Source: Lachnospiraceae bacterium AC2031 (GTDB lineage: Bacteria; Bacillota; Clostridia; Lachnospirales; Lachnospiraceae). Taken from it: DNA of 64,000 bases. This document shows positions 52,443-62,145 of the stretch, one piece after another (the first letter of the stretch is position 1; every line of letters starts with the position of its first letter). The notes below the pieces were generated by a model, which saw nothing but the letters and a program-made list of their open reading frames with translations, made no database searches and was not told the origin of the DNA. A program made the position numbers and the translations under genes. The stretch spans positions 2,270,001 to 2,334,000 of the forward strand of contig JIAB01000001.1 in the NCBI GenBank assembly GCA_000687975.1. The letters run 5' to 3'.

Positions 52443-53326
52443 TGAGTATTAAAGAAAAGATCAGAGTCAACCCGATTGTCAAAAAGGACCTTAAGGTTAT
52501 ATCCAGAAGTATGAAGTATTCCTGGGGGCTGTTTGCTTATATTGCAGTTCTAGGTATTGTCTTCATTTTTACCATGTTGGTAATAGGTGGTATAAGCAGC
52601 TATAGAGGAAATTATAAGAATACGGATATTTACGAGGGATATGTGGCGTTCTTCCCTGTTATCGGTGTAGCGCAGCTATGTATCATTTCCCTTATTGTTC
52701 CAATATTTACTGCGTCTTCCATCTCTGGTGAGAGGGAAAGACAGACTATGGATGTGTTGTTAACTACAACTATTCCTCCATACAGCATAATTATTGGAAA
52801 GATCGCTTCGGCTGTACTTCGAGTAATGATGTTTGTAATTGCCAGTATACCTCTTATGGCGGTGTCCTTCGTTATGGGTGGTATCGGCTGGGCAACACTT
52901 TTTGAATATATCATCTTAGCATTTGTTTTTGCCATATATGCAGGAAGTATTGGAACCTTCTGTTCTGCAGTATTTAAGAAATCTATACCTGCAATCATTG
53001 TGTCATATATCATATATGGCGCGATTTATGGACTGACTTATATGCCTGCAATATTTATCAGTATTGTTGGTGATATTGATGATTACGTTCCAGTATTCCT
53101 TTGCACACTTATTAATCCAGTTCATGAGTTCCTTATGTTCTTCTATGACAAGATCAGTGGAGAGAACTTAATGGAGTATTCTGTTAGTTCTGGAAACTAC
53201 CCTGCCTTTATAGAATGGCTCTTTTCAACTGATGTTTGGATCGTGATTTCATGTGTATTCCAGCTTGGACTTGCTGCTATATTTATATGGCTGGCAACAC
53301 TTAAGATCCGCCCAGGAAAGAAATAA
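52442..53326 (+). CDS. ABC-2 transporter permease
   Basis: 294 residues, six TM segments. Contains SGERERQTMDVLLTTTIPP (about 93-111), the E-R-E-x-x-T-M-D...L-L motif of ABC-2 permeases. Forms the exporter with the preceding ATPase. Substrate unknown. Confidence 0.92.
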   Translation: MSIKEKIRVNPIVKKDLKVISRSMKYSWGLFAYIAVLGIVFIFTMLVIGGISSYRGNYKNTDIYEGYVAFFPVIGVAQLCIISLIVPIFTASSISGERERQTMDVLLTTTIPPYSIIIGKIASAVLRVMMFVIASIPLMAVSFVMGGIGWATLFEYIILAFVFAIYAGSIGTFCSAVFKKSIPAIIVSYIIYGAIYGLTYMPAIFISIVGDIDDYVPVFLCTLINPVHEFLMFFYDKISGENLMEYSVSSGNYPAFIEWLFSTDVWIVISCVFQLGLAAIFIWLATLKIRPGKK

Positions 53327-53347
53327 AAGATTTAGTAAGAGAAAGAA

Positions 53348-54829
53348 ATGAAATTCATATATCAGTTTATCGATAAGATAAGGATTAAACTGAATAGAAA
53401 TATCATGAGAAAGTCCGTGGTCGCGTCCCTCATGGTGGGCGTGCTCCTAGGACTTCTTGTTGTGACTATAAGTCTTTTTGTCCCTATATATGAAAGGGCT
53501 GTGTTAATCGCGGCTATTATCCCACCGGTTCTCTCAGTTCCAGTGGGTATTTTTATGGGGATCAGAAAGCGCGTGGACGATAAATTTGCTGCAGTATATA
53601 TTGATAGCTTTGGTTTCAAGGAGAAGATAATCACAGCACTGGAAAATGAAAAGTACAAGGATCCGGTGATTCTCATGCAGCGTGAGGATGCGGAGGCGCA
53701 TCTTAGAGCGGAGGGCTTCAAGGTACAGGTTAAGTATGAAATGCCTTGGCTCAAGCTGGGTATATGTTTTGTTACTGCTATACTGGCAGTTTTCTTGTTC
53801 CTGCTTCCAACAAATGCGAAGAAGGTTGCGGCTGATAAACACGAGGCAAAAGTTGAAGCAGAACAGGCGGAAAAGGAAGTTAAGGAAATGCTGGAAGCTC
53901 TTGAAGAGATTGATCAGAGTGAGCTTTCAGAAGCGGAGTTGGCAGAGCTTCAGCAGATGATGGAATCCCTGGAAATGTCTCAGCAGGACTTCAAACAGGC
54001 TTCTTCCATGGAAGACTTCGAAAAAGCAAAGAATAAATATGATTACAAGCTGGGAGAGGCTTCAGAAAAGCTGAATTCCCTGGCATCAGGAAAATCAGAA
54101 AATGTTCAGAAACAGCTAAAGTCTGCAGAAGAGATTGCTAATAACCAGAACGAAACTCAGAAACAAATGGCGTCTAACCAGAACGGTGAGCAAGGACAGA
54201 ATGGCCAGAATGGCCAGCAGGGACAGTCTGGTGAACAAGGACAGAACGGCGAACAGGGCCAGAATGGCGAGCAAGGTCAGAACGGCGAACAGGGCCAGAA
54301 TGGCGAACAGGGCCAGAATGGCGAACAAGGCCAGAGCGGCGAGCAAGGTCAGAACGGTGAACAGGGTCAGAGCGGCGAGCAAGGTCAGTCAGGCGAAGGC
54401 CAATCCGGCGAGGGCGAAGGCCAGGGTCAGTCTGGTGAGGGTGAAGGCCAGTCCGGTGAGGGTGAAGGCCAAGGTCAGGGCCAGGGCGAAGGACAGTCTG
54501 GTGAAGGTGAGAGCCAATCGGGTCAGTCAGAATCCGGCGGCGGAGGCGGCTCAGGTCAGAGCCAGGGCGGCAACAGCAGTATGACTTCTATGGAGCATAA
54601 TCACGACTATGTCAGTGTGAATCAAAATATATCAGGTGAATACAGTGAGAACAGCACATCACAGTATTCTCACGAGCAGAACGGACTTACCTGGGAGGGA
54701 ACTCAGGTTCCATACAATACAGTTGTAAATGAGTACAGTGAACAGGCCTATGATGGCATCGACAAGGGTAAGTATCCTGGAACGATGTCTGACGTCATAA
54801 AGCAATACTTCTCAGGTCTTTCTGAGTAG
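53348..54829 (+). CDS. Membrane protein with coiled coil and Gly-Gln-Asn-Glu repeats (DUF4175-like)
   Basis: 493 residues. Two or three TM segments in the first 160 residues, an Ala/Glu-rich coiled coil (about 160-275), then a long low-complexity part of GQNGEQ and GEGQSGEG units (about 280-405) and a C-terminal segment ending VIKQYFSGLSE. This layout of TM helices plus Gln/Glu-rich coil recalls DUF4175-type proteins next to MoxR systems; I am not certain. Confidence 0.8.
   Translation: MKFIYQFIDKIRIKLNRNIMRKSVVASLMVGVLLGLLVVTISLFVPIYERAVLIAAIIPPVLSVPVGIFMGIRKRVDDKFAAVYIDSFGFKEKIITALENEKYKDPVILMQREDAEAHLRAEGFKVQVKYEMPWLKLGICFVTAILAVFLFLLPTNAKKVAADKHEAKVEAEQAEKEVKEMLEALEEIDQSELSEAELAELQQMMESLEMSQQDFKQASSMEDFEKAKNKYDYKLGEASEKLNSLASGKSENVQKQLKSAEEIANNQNETQKQMASNQNGEQGQNGQNGQQGQSGEQGQNGEQGQNGEQGQNGEQGQNGEQGQNGEQGQSGEQGQNGEQGQSGEQGQSGEGQSGEGEGQGQSGEGEGQSGEGEGQGQGQGEGQSGEGESQSGQSESGGGGGSGQSQGGNSSMTSMEHNHDYVSVNQNISGEYSENSTSQYSHEQNGLTWEGTQVPYNTVVNEYSEQAYDGIDKGKYPGTMSDVIKQYFSGLSE
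54180..54560. repeat. In-frame 18-bp and related repeats
   Basis: First part repeats 18-bp units (GGCGAACAGGGCCAGAATG-like), second part GAAGGCCAGTCCGGTGAGG-like. Many units are identical, so copy number may vary between strains. Confidence 0.88.
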
Positions 54830-54877
54830 TGGATGGCGGGAATAACATTTGACGCTATTAAAATGGAGGATAGTACA

Positions 54878-55801
54878 GTGGATTACAATCAGGCGATAGG
54901 TGTAATAAATCAGGTTAGAACAGAAATTCATAAGGAGATTATTGGCCAGGAGAAAACAGTTGAAAGCTTGCTGATGGCCCTTCTTACAGGCGGTAATGTA
55001 CTGCTGGAAGGTATGCCGGGACTAGGTAAGACCAGACTGGTGCAGACTATAAGTCATGTATTTGAGATGTCATTTAAGAGAATTCAGTTCACGCCAGATC
55101 TTATGCCTGCAGATATAACAGGTACTAATATCATGGTACGAAATGAGCAGGGCAGCAGCTTCAAGTTTGAGGCAGGTCCTATCTTCGCAAATGTGGTTCT
55201 TGCCGATGAGATTAACCGTGCAACGCCTAAGACACAGTCTGCGCTGCTTGAGGCGATGCAGGAGCATACTGTAACTGTTGGTGATGTGACTTATGCTTTG
55301 CCTGATCCTTTCTTCGTAATAGCAACCCAGAACCCTATAGAGCAGGAGGGAACATATCCACTGCCAGAGGCGCAGCTGGACCGATTTGCTATGAAACTTC
55401 TGGTTGAGTATCCAACCAAGGAAGAACTGGCAGCAATCGTAAATCTTACAGAAGGCTTCGGTGTTCAGCCGGCACAGCCTGTTATTACTCCACAGTTACT
55501 TGTTGAGATAAGACAAATGATACAGCAGATACCAATTGCGGAGCCTGTTATGGACCGAGCTCTCACATTGGTTATGAATACACATGCTGAAAATAAATAT
55601 ATTCGCGAGGGTGCCAGCCCTCGTGCTGCACAGTACATTGTGCGCTGCGCTAAGGCCAGAAGCTTTATGATGGGCCGCCTTAATGTTGCATTTGAAGATA
55701 TTGATTACGTAGCACCAGCAGTGCTTCGCCATCGTATCATCACAAGCTTTGATGCTGTGGCAGATGGAGTAACACCAGATCAGATTATCGCTCAGCTTTA
55801 A
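54878..55801 (+). CDS. MoxR-family AAA+ ATPase
   Basis: About 307 residues. The GTG at 54878 has GGAGG 8 bases upstream and is preferred; ATGs at 54833 and 54863 lack such a site. Walker A GMPGLGKT, Walker B VVLADEINR, sensor I ATQNPIEQEG and the arginine finger region DRFAMKL identify the MoxR (AAA_3) type. These ATPases work with DUF58 and VWA proteins encoded next to them, as chaperones or remodelers. Confidence 0.94.
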   Translation: MDYNQAIGVINQVRTEIHKEIIGQEKTVESLLMALLTGGNVLLEGMPGLGKTRLVQTISHVFEMSFKRIQFTPDLMPADITGTNIMVRNEQGSSFKFEAGPIFANVVLADEINRATPKTQSALLEAMQEHTVTVGDVTYALPDPFFVIATQNPIEQEGTYPLPEAQLDRFAMKLLVEYPTKEELAAIVNLTEGFGVQPAQPVITPQLLVEIRQMIQQIPIAEPVMDRALTLVMNTHAENKYIREGASPRAAQYIVRCAKARSFMMGRLNVAFEDIDYVAPAVLRHRIITSFDAVADGVTPDQIIAQL

Positions 55802-55813
55802 GGATACTATGTT

Positions 55814-56692
55814 ATGCAGACTATTGATTTACGAGAACTTGAAAAACTGAATATGCTGAAGCTTTCCATTAAGCGCAGCATGTCTCAGGGAGAGGGACTT
55901 AGACGTTCCTCTGCCAAGGGTCGTTCTGCGGAATTTTCAGGTTATCGTGAATATATTCCGGGAGACGATATGCGATATGTGGACTGGAATGCATTTGCTC
56001 GTCTCGATAAGCTCTATATCAAAGAGTTTATGGAGGAAAAGGAGGGCAGAGTCAGCATTTACCTTGATACCAGCCGTTCTATGGAGTTCGGTGAGAAGCT
56101 GAAGAGTACACTCATGTCGGAGCTTACAGAATCCCTGAGTTATATTGCTTCTAGTGGACGAGACAGCGTCTACATCACGGATCTTGCGAATCCAACCTAC
56201 ACCTTTAAGGTGCCATCCGGAAAGCAGGGAGTAGGCACCCTAAGGAAATGGCTCGACAGCATCCACCCTGGCGAAGTGGTGAAGAGCATAAACCTGAAGG
56301 AGTCACTTAAGAAGGCCGTACGAGGCAGAGGGGGGATTGCATTTGTCATCTCCGACTTTATGGATGAAGGATTCCTGGAGGCTGAGACTGATATACTGAA
56401 GCTCTTTGGATATCATGGTATGGAGGTAACCCTCTTACATGTACTGTCTCGGGAAGAGTTGGAAATAGACGATGACGGTGCTTTTCAGCTGATCGACAGT
56501 GAGGAGGAGTCGAAGGAAGTTCGTCTCACACTGGACAGATATTCAATCAGAGATTACAAGAAAGCGCTGGATAATTATATGCGTAGTATTGAGGAAAAGG
56601 CCCGGGCGGCAGGGGGCAGGTATGTTCTTTGTTCCACCGGCGAAAACGTCCACAAACTACTTTTCGAATCAATGCGAGACCTGTTTATCTAA
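55814..56692 (+). CDS. DUF58 protein
   Basis: 292 residues. N-terminal SAKGRSAEFSGYREYIPGDDMRYVDWNAFAR is the DUF58 signature (about 32-62; key G-D-D-x-R-x-V-D-W), followed by a VWA-like fold with DTSRSM (MIDAS-like). Works with MoxR in several bacteria. Stop codon adjoins palindrome copy 7. Confidence 0.93.
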   Translation: MQTIDLRELEKLNMLKLSIKRSMSQGEGLRRSSAKGRSAEFSGYREYIPGDDMRYVDWNAFARLDKLYIKEFMEEKEGRVSIYLDTSRSMEFGEKLKSTLMSELTESLSYIASSGRDSVYITDLANPTYTFKVPSGKQGVGTLRKWLDSIHPGEVVKSINLKESLKKAVRGRGGIAFVISDFMDEGFLEAETDILKLFGYHGMEVTLLHVLSREELEIDDDGAFQLIDSEEESKEVRLTLDRYSIRDYKKALDNYMRSIEEKARAAGGRYVLCSTGENVHKLLFESMRDLFI

Positions 56693-56729
56693 AATGAGTC
56701 AATTGGCGAGAGAGCCATTTTGACTCATT
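56693..56729. repeat. 37-bp palindrome family, copy 7
   Basis: AATGAGTCAATTGGCGAG...AGCCATTTTGACTCATT, starting at the last base of the DUF58 stop vicinity (TAA at 56690-56692) and ending 17 bases before the next ATG. Confidence 0.88.
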
Positions 56730-56745
56730 CTAAGTGAGGAAATAT

Positions 56746-59700
56746 ATGACATTTGCTAGTCTGCTCCCACTGATCGCTCTGGTGGGAGTTCCGATTATCA
56801 TAATACTGTATTTACTTAAACCTAAGGGGGTACGAAAAGTTGTGCCCTCTGTTTTGCTGTGGAAGAACGCAGAACGTAATGAGCGAAGCACTACATTTTC
56901 TAAGAAACTGATCAAGAACATACTGATGTTCATTGAAATACTTGCTCTTCTTTTTCTGATGTTTGCGGCAATGTCACCTGCCATCAAGAGAAGTGTATCG
57001 GGCAGCAGTAAGTCGACGATACTGGTGATCGATACAACAGGTAGTATGCAGTTTGAGGATGAAGGAAGTGATACACGACTCAAAGCTGCAATCAGTGACG
57101 CAAAAGACTTTGTAGAGACTTCATCTGGCGAAGTATCTATCATTACCTGCGGAGAGACAGTAGAGGTTTTGGCAAATAAGAGCCGAGACAAGCAGAAGTT
57201 GAAGAGGTTGCTTTCTGGTATTGAACCAACTGATACAACAGGAGATATAAGAGATGCAGAGGGCATCATGGAGTCTCTTGAATGTGAGGATATAATCGTA
57301 TTCACTGATGGAGCGGGAGCTGCAAATCTTAAGGATATGGCAGTTAATATGTCGCTTGATATCAAGGTTTATGGTAAGCCATCAGCAAATGCTGGTATCA
57401 CCCAGATGTCCATGAAGAAAAACGCTGAGGGTCTATACGATATCGCTGTTGGATATCAGACAAAGGGCGTAGCAGGTGGTGCATTTGATATCTCGATTTA
57501 TGATTCTGAGGGAAATCTTCTGGATGTAAGAAGTATAAGTGCAGCAGAAGATAGTAGCAACACAATACTAAGTCTTGGAAAAGATGTTAAGGGAGACTAT
57601 GTAAAGGCTGAGCTTACTGGTTACAGCGATGACAGCCTTTTAAGAGATAATATAGCTTATGCGGTAAAGACGGATACAAGTCTTTCTTCTGCATATTTTG
57701 TTGGAGCAGGAAATACATTTTTTGAGAAAGCATATCAGGCTGTAGCTGGTGAACCTATCGTTAAGGTTACATCAGATACCGATGTGCCAGATGCAGAAAA
57801 GAATGTTGCCATATATGATAAAGGCGAGCTTGTAACTAAGAACAAGAACCGTCTTGTACAGGCCTATCATCCAAAGGATGCAAAGGAAATAAAGGGCGCC
57901 ATTGTAACTGTATTAACTGGTGATCTGATCAATGACATGACAGATTATACATTTGGTGCGTCAAATCTTTATGAGCTGGAATGTCCAGAGTGGGCAGAGC
58001 CCCTGATGGTCGCTAATTCTGGTACAGAGAATGAGGCGGTTGTCGCGTACTATGGAGAAAATGAAGGTGTGCGATGTATCGTTCTCGGTTTTGATATAAG
58101 AGATTCAGAATATCCACTTATGGCTGAATTTCCTATCTTTATTGCTGATAGTCTTACTTATCTTACAGATGAGAGTCTGGTTCGTGAAAAGTATCTTCAG
58201 GCAGGGGAGTCACTCTCTCTTAGTCCATCGGTTAGTAGCAATATGAAACTAACTAACCTTCAGGGTGGAGCTGCTGATCTATCTGTAGCAGGTCTTTATA
58301 AGCTGGAGGATGGCGGGAAGATAGAATACTTTGTTTCTAGATTTCCATCTTCAGAGGGTGATGGTACCCAGGATATTCAGTCCATGAGCTACATCAAGCA
58401 GGCTGATTATGGAGTTAAGTTTGGCTCTCTTAAGAAGATATGTCTGGTTATCGCACTCCTTCTTATAGTTCTTGATTGGGTCATCTACATAAGAAGAAGG
58501 ATGCATACAAAGAAGCTTGAGCTTACCTGGAGAATAATACTTACTTCTCTGGTTGTACTTTCTATTATCGGAGTTAATCTTCCTGGACGTAAGCATAAGA
58601 CTACGACTATATTCCTTGTGGATATGTCAGATAGTAACGTATCAAGTCTTCAGGAAAAGGAAGAGTACCTTAGGAAACAGATTTCAGCGCTGCCGCTTGG
58701 AGAAAGTTACGGCATCGTGACATTTGGCCGTAATGCGGTGACTGATCAGTTTGTAAATTCGGATAATGAGTACTACGGAATCGCTACGAATCCTGACGGA
58801 ACCGCTACAAATATAGAGGATGCTACTGAGTACGCTATCTCGCTGATTCCAGACAATCGCCTTGGAAGAGTTGTGGTGCTTACAGACGGTAAGGAAACTG
58901 TGGGCGATATAAGTCTCGTGAAAGATAAGCTGGAAAAGAATGACGTGGAGCTCTGCGGACTTCTTTTCGATACTGAGTATGGTCAGGATATATATATTCA
59001 GAATGTGGATATGCCTGACAAGCTGGCTACGGGCGATGCATATAGCATAAAGGTTACGGTATATAGCACCTATGAGACAAATGCAACTCTTTCGGTCTGG
59101 GAGGGCAGTAATCTGGATCAGGAGAGCAAGGTTAAGCTCACTAAGGGCGAGAATACTTTCGTGCTAAATGATATCGCAGGCGATGATGCTATCGAGGAGA
59201 AGACTGTTACCATCGAGGCTGAAGGCGACACCATAGTTGAGAATAACAGCATGATCACTGCGGCTCTTGTGGATGCACCTGAGAAGATCCTTATTGTGTC
59301 AGGTGTGACTGAGGATAGCAGTGGTCTTGAAAATATACTTAAGTCTCTTAATAAAGATGTGACAACAGTTTCAGCGCTGAGTGCTCCGTCAGATATTACT
59401 GGTGTTCTTAAGTACCAGACTATAATTCTGGATGACTGTCATATAAAGGATATGCCTGAAGAGTTCCCGACTCTGCTGCAGACATTTGTAAGAGATTATG
59501 GCGGTGGTGTGATCTGTACTGGTGGCAAGGAAAGCTATGCACCAGGTGGTTACAAGGATACTGTACTTGAAGAGATTCTTCCAGTTGATATGACTCCTAA
59601 GGGTATAGATGAAGCACCATCCCTTGCTATGGTAATGGTTATCGATTGCTCAGGATCTATGGATTCAGCGGGATACAATGCTGCAACTGGTCAGGCATCA

Positions 59701-61299
59701 GGCGGTCGAAAGAAGATAGATGTTGCAGTAGATGCTGCTAAGGAAGCGGTAAATAATTTAAGTAGAAATGATTATGTAGGCGTAGTTGCCTTCAGTGATC
59801 AGTTCGAATGGAAGCAGAAGCTTGTTCAGGTTGAGGATAAAGAGGCTATAAAGTCTAAGATCGAGACACTGGGAATAATGGGTGGAACTGTTATTAAGCC
59901 GGCGGTTATTGATGCTGCAAAGGCCCTTAGTAAGGCGGATGCCGGAGTTAAGCACATTTTGCTACTAACTGATGGTGAAGGTGAAACCACAGATTTTAAC
60001 GATGCTATTGATCTGATAAATGAAAACAACATCACCATGTCCACAATTGCCATCGGCTCCGACAGTGATACTTCACTTCTGGAGAGGCTGGCCGAAGATT
60101 GTGGTGGACGTTATTACTATTCGGATTCGTCTACAGATGTTCCTAAGATCTTTGCAGAAGAGGTTTATCTTTCAGGAACTGCATATTATAAGAATGGAGA
60201 TTTCTCTCTTTACACAAGCAACTCAAATCTGGTATCTGGACTTTATGAGGACGGAATATCAAATATTACAGGATACGTTGCGACTTCAACAAAGAGTGGT
60301 GCAAGAGAAGTTATAACCACCAGCGAGGATGATCCACTTCTTTCCTGCTGGCAGTATGGTCTGGGCCACAGCATAGCATGGATGACCAATGTATCTGGTG
60401 ACTGGGATGCTTCCCTTGCCGCACAGCAGGATTATCTGGAAATGTGGAAGAGAATGCTGGACTACACCAGCATGGAAAATGATCTTGGCAAGGATGCAGT
60501 GTCTGTTTATAAGAGACGTGGCAAGGTAGAGATAAGCTACATGGCTAGCGAGTATTCAGAAGATACTTCAGTTGTGGGTGTTTATACTTCACCATCTGGT
60601 GTTACTGAAGAACTGGCGCTCGAGCCTGGTGAACCAGGAAACTATACAGCAAGCTTTGAACCAAAGGAAATGGGAGTCTACACCATCAACATCCATCGAA
60701 AAGAGGGTGATGACATAGTGGCTTCCACAACAGCCTTGGAAACCCTGGAATTCTCCGACGAGTATAGACGTGACATTTCCAATGCAAACTTTGTTTCCTT
60801 TATTGAACAATACGGTCGCATGCTGGAGCAGGATACAAAGGTCTACACCAAGGTGAAGGGTGTTAACCAGAACAAGAGAGATATCACGGATATAATCATT
60901 ATACTTTCGATTGTTATGCTTCTGATTGATATTGTTATCAGAAGATTTGATCTAAGCCGCTTGTTGACGCGAGGTGGCTCCGTGAATATAATGGGTAAGG
61001 CTAAAGAGAAACCAAATAAAAAGGTTCCAGCGAAAACTGTGGAAGTTATGGCTGGAACGGCACAGTCTGGTGAAGCTGTCTCAGGTGAGTATCAGTCATC
61101 GTATTCGGGAACAAATTCAGGCTGGAATGAAGCTGCTGACCAGGGCGTAGATGCTATGTCAGGTGTTTCCGCAGAAGAATCTTCAGGTAAGAAGAATAAA
61201 AAAGCCAAGAAACAGAAGAAGGCCCAGGAAGAGCCAGTGTCTACTGGACTTGATACCTCAACACTTCTTCAGAAGAAGAAAGATAGGAACCTGTATTGA
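56746..61299 (+). CDS. Giant BatA/von Willebrand A protein with three VWA domains
   Basis: 1517 residues from ATG 56746 (GAGG upstream). BatA N-terminal domain with two TM segments (about 5-22, 55-78; LKPKGVRKVVPSVLLWK between). First VWA has DTTGS at 96-100. TM segments about 565-585 and 597-615. Second VWA: DMSDS at 626-630. A glutamine-amidotransferase-like part follows (GGGVICTGGKESYAPGG, about 920). Third VWA: DCSGS at 967-971, with TDGEGET. A final TM (about 1382-1400) and Lys/Glu/Ser-rich tail. The arrangement looks like two neighbouring genes joined into one. Probably an extracytoplasmic/membrane complex driven by MoxR. Confidence 0.88.
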   Translation: MTFASLLPLIALVGVPIIIILYLLKPKGVRKVVPSVLLWKNAERNERSTTFSKKLIKNILMFIEILALLFLMFAAMSPAIKRSVSGSSKSTILVIDTTGSMQFEDEGSDTRLKAAISDAKDFVETSSGEVSIITCGETVEVLANKSRDKQKLKRLLSGIEPTDTTGDIRDAEGIMESLECEDIIVFTDGAGAANLKDMAVNMSLDIKVYGKPSANAGITQMSMKKNAEGLYDIAVGYQTKGVAGGAFDISIYDSEGNLLDVRSISAAEDSSNTILSLGKDVKGDYVKAELTGYSDDSLLRDNIAYAVKTDTSLSSAYFVGAGNTFFEKAYQAVAGEPIVKVTSDTDVPDAEKNVAIYDKGELVTKNKNRLVQAYHPKDAKEIKGAIVTVLTGDLINDMTDYTFGASNLYELECPEWAEPLMVANSGTENEAVVAYYGENEGVRCIVLGFDIRDSEYPLMAEFPIFIADSLTYLTDESLVREKYLQAGESLSLSPSVSSNMKLTNLQGGAADLSVAGLYKLEDGGKIEYFVSRFPSSEGDGTQDIQSMSYIKQADYGVKFGSLKKICLVIALLLIVLDWVIYIRRRMHTKKLELTWRIILTSLVVLSIIGVNLPGRKHKTTTIFLVDMSDSNVSSLQEKEEYLRKQISALPLGESYGIVTFGRNAVTDQFVNSDNEYYGIATNPDGTATNIEDATEYAISLIPDNRLGRVVVLTDGKETVGDISLVKDKLEKNDVELCGLLFDTEYGQDIYIQNVDMPDKLATGDAYSIKVTVYSTYETNATLSVWEGSNLDQESKVKLTKGENTFVLNDIAGDDAIEEKTVTIEAEGDTIVENNSMITAALVDAPEKILIVSGVTEDSSGLENILKSLNKDVTTVSALSAPSDITGVLKYQTIILDDCHIKDMPEEFPTLLQTFVRDYGGGVICTGGKESYAPGGYKDTVLEEILPVDMTPKGIDEAPSLAMVMVIDCSGSMDSAGYNAATGQASGGRKKIDVAVDAAKEAVNNLSRNDYVGVVAFSDQFEWKQKLVQVEDKEAIKSKIETLGIMGGTVIKPAVIDAAKALSKADAGVKHILLLTDGEGETTDFNDAIDLINENNITMSTIAIGSDSDTSLLERLAEDCGGRYYYSDSSTDVPKIFAEEVYLSGTAYYKNGDFSLYTSNSNLVSGLYEDGISNITGYVATSTKSGAREVITTSEDDPLLSCWQYGLGHSIAWMTNVSGDWDASLAAQQDYLEMWKRMLDYTSMENDLGKDAVSVYKRRGKVEISYMASEYSEDTSVVGVYTSPSGVTEELALEPGEPGNYTASFEPKEMGVYTINIHRKEGDDIVASTTALETLEFSDEYRRDISNANFVSFIEQYGRMLEQDTKVYTKVKGVNQNKRDITDIIIILSIVMLLIDIVIRRFDLSRLLTRGGSVNIMGKAKEKPNKKVPAKTVEVMAGTAQSGEAVSGEYQSSYSGTNSGWNEAADQGVDAMSGVSAEESSGKKNKKAKKQKKAQEEPVSTGLDTSTLLQKKKDRNLY

Positions 61300-61436
61300 T
61301 ACAAACCCCTAAATCTTCTTCGAAAGGCTAAAAAAAGTGTTACTATTTGTATATAATATATGTTATTATATAGATTAGCGTTGATTTAGAAATTACTAAA
61401 TTAATCCCTACCACAATATTTTATAAGGAGGATCAT

Positions 61437-62129
61437 ATGATTTACTCAACAGAAGTTAAGAACATGTGCCCTGTAACTCAGGGAGTACATCATGGTGCTG
61501 CCCCTATTCCAGAGGAAGCAAAATGGGTACAGGCAAAAAAGGTTGAGGATATATCAGGCTATACACACGGTATTGGCTGGTGTGCACCTCAGCAGGGATG
61601 CTGCAAGCTTTCCCTCAACGTAAAGGATGGTATCATCCAGGAAGCATTAGTAGAGACAGTTGGTTGTTCAGGTATGACACACAGTGCAGCTATGGCTGCT
61701 GAAATCCTTCCAGGACTTACAGTTATGGAAGCACTTAATACTGACCTTGTTTGTGATGCTATCAACACAGCTATGAGAGAGCTTTTCCTTCAGATCGTTT
61801 ACGGAAGAACTCAGAGTGCATTCTCAGAGGATGGTCTTCAGATCGGTGCTGGTCTTGAGGATCTTGGTAAGGGCGCTCGTTCAATGGTTGGTACAACATA
61901 CGGAACACTTGATAAGGGACCTCGTTATCTTGAGCTTACAGATGGTTACATCACAGATATCGCTCTTGATGAGAACGACGAGATCATCGGATATAAGTAT
62001 ATAAACTTTGGTAAGATGATGGACTTCATCAAGGCTGGTGACGATGCTAACACAGCTATCGAGAAGGCAGCTGGACAGTATGGTCGTGTTGCTGACGCAG
62101 TTAGATGTATAGATCCAAGAAAGCAGTAA
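61437..62129 (+). CDS. NifU-like iron-sulfur scaffold protein (GGGtGRT partner)
   Basis: 230 residues. Cys pattern NMCPVTQG, WCAPQQGCCKL and VGCSGMTH is like an IscU/NifU N-terminal scaffold, with longer C-terminal part. Strong AAGGAGG before the ATG. Always next to the GGGtGRT gene in clostridia; the real substrate is unknown. Confidence 0.85.
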   Translation: MIYSTEVKNMCPVTQGVHHGAAPIPEEAKWVQAKKVEDISGYTHGIGWCAPQQGCCKLSLNVKDGIIQEALVETVGCSGMTHSAAMAAEILPGLTVMEALNTDLVCDAINTAMRELFLQIVYGRTQSAFSEDGLQIGAGLEDLGKGARSMVGTTYGTLDKGPRYLELTDGYITDIALDENDEIIGYKYINFGKMMDFIKAGDDANTAIEKAAGQYGRVADAVRCIDPRKQ

Positions 62130-62145
62130 GAAGGAGGGAAATAAA

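Noticed and set aside
54116-54584. Open frames in other phases over the GQNGEQ repeats
   Set aside because: Produced by the 18-bp repeat composition; the real gene is the plus-strand one at 53348-54829.
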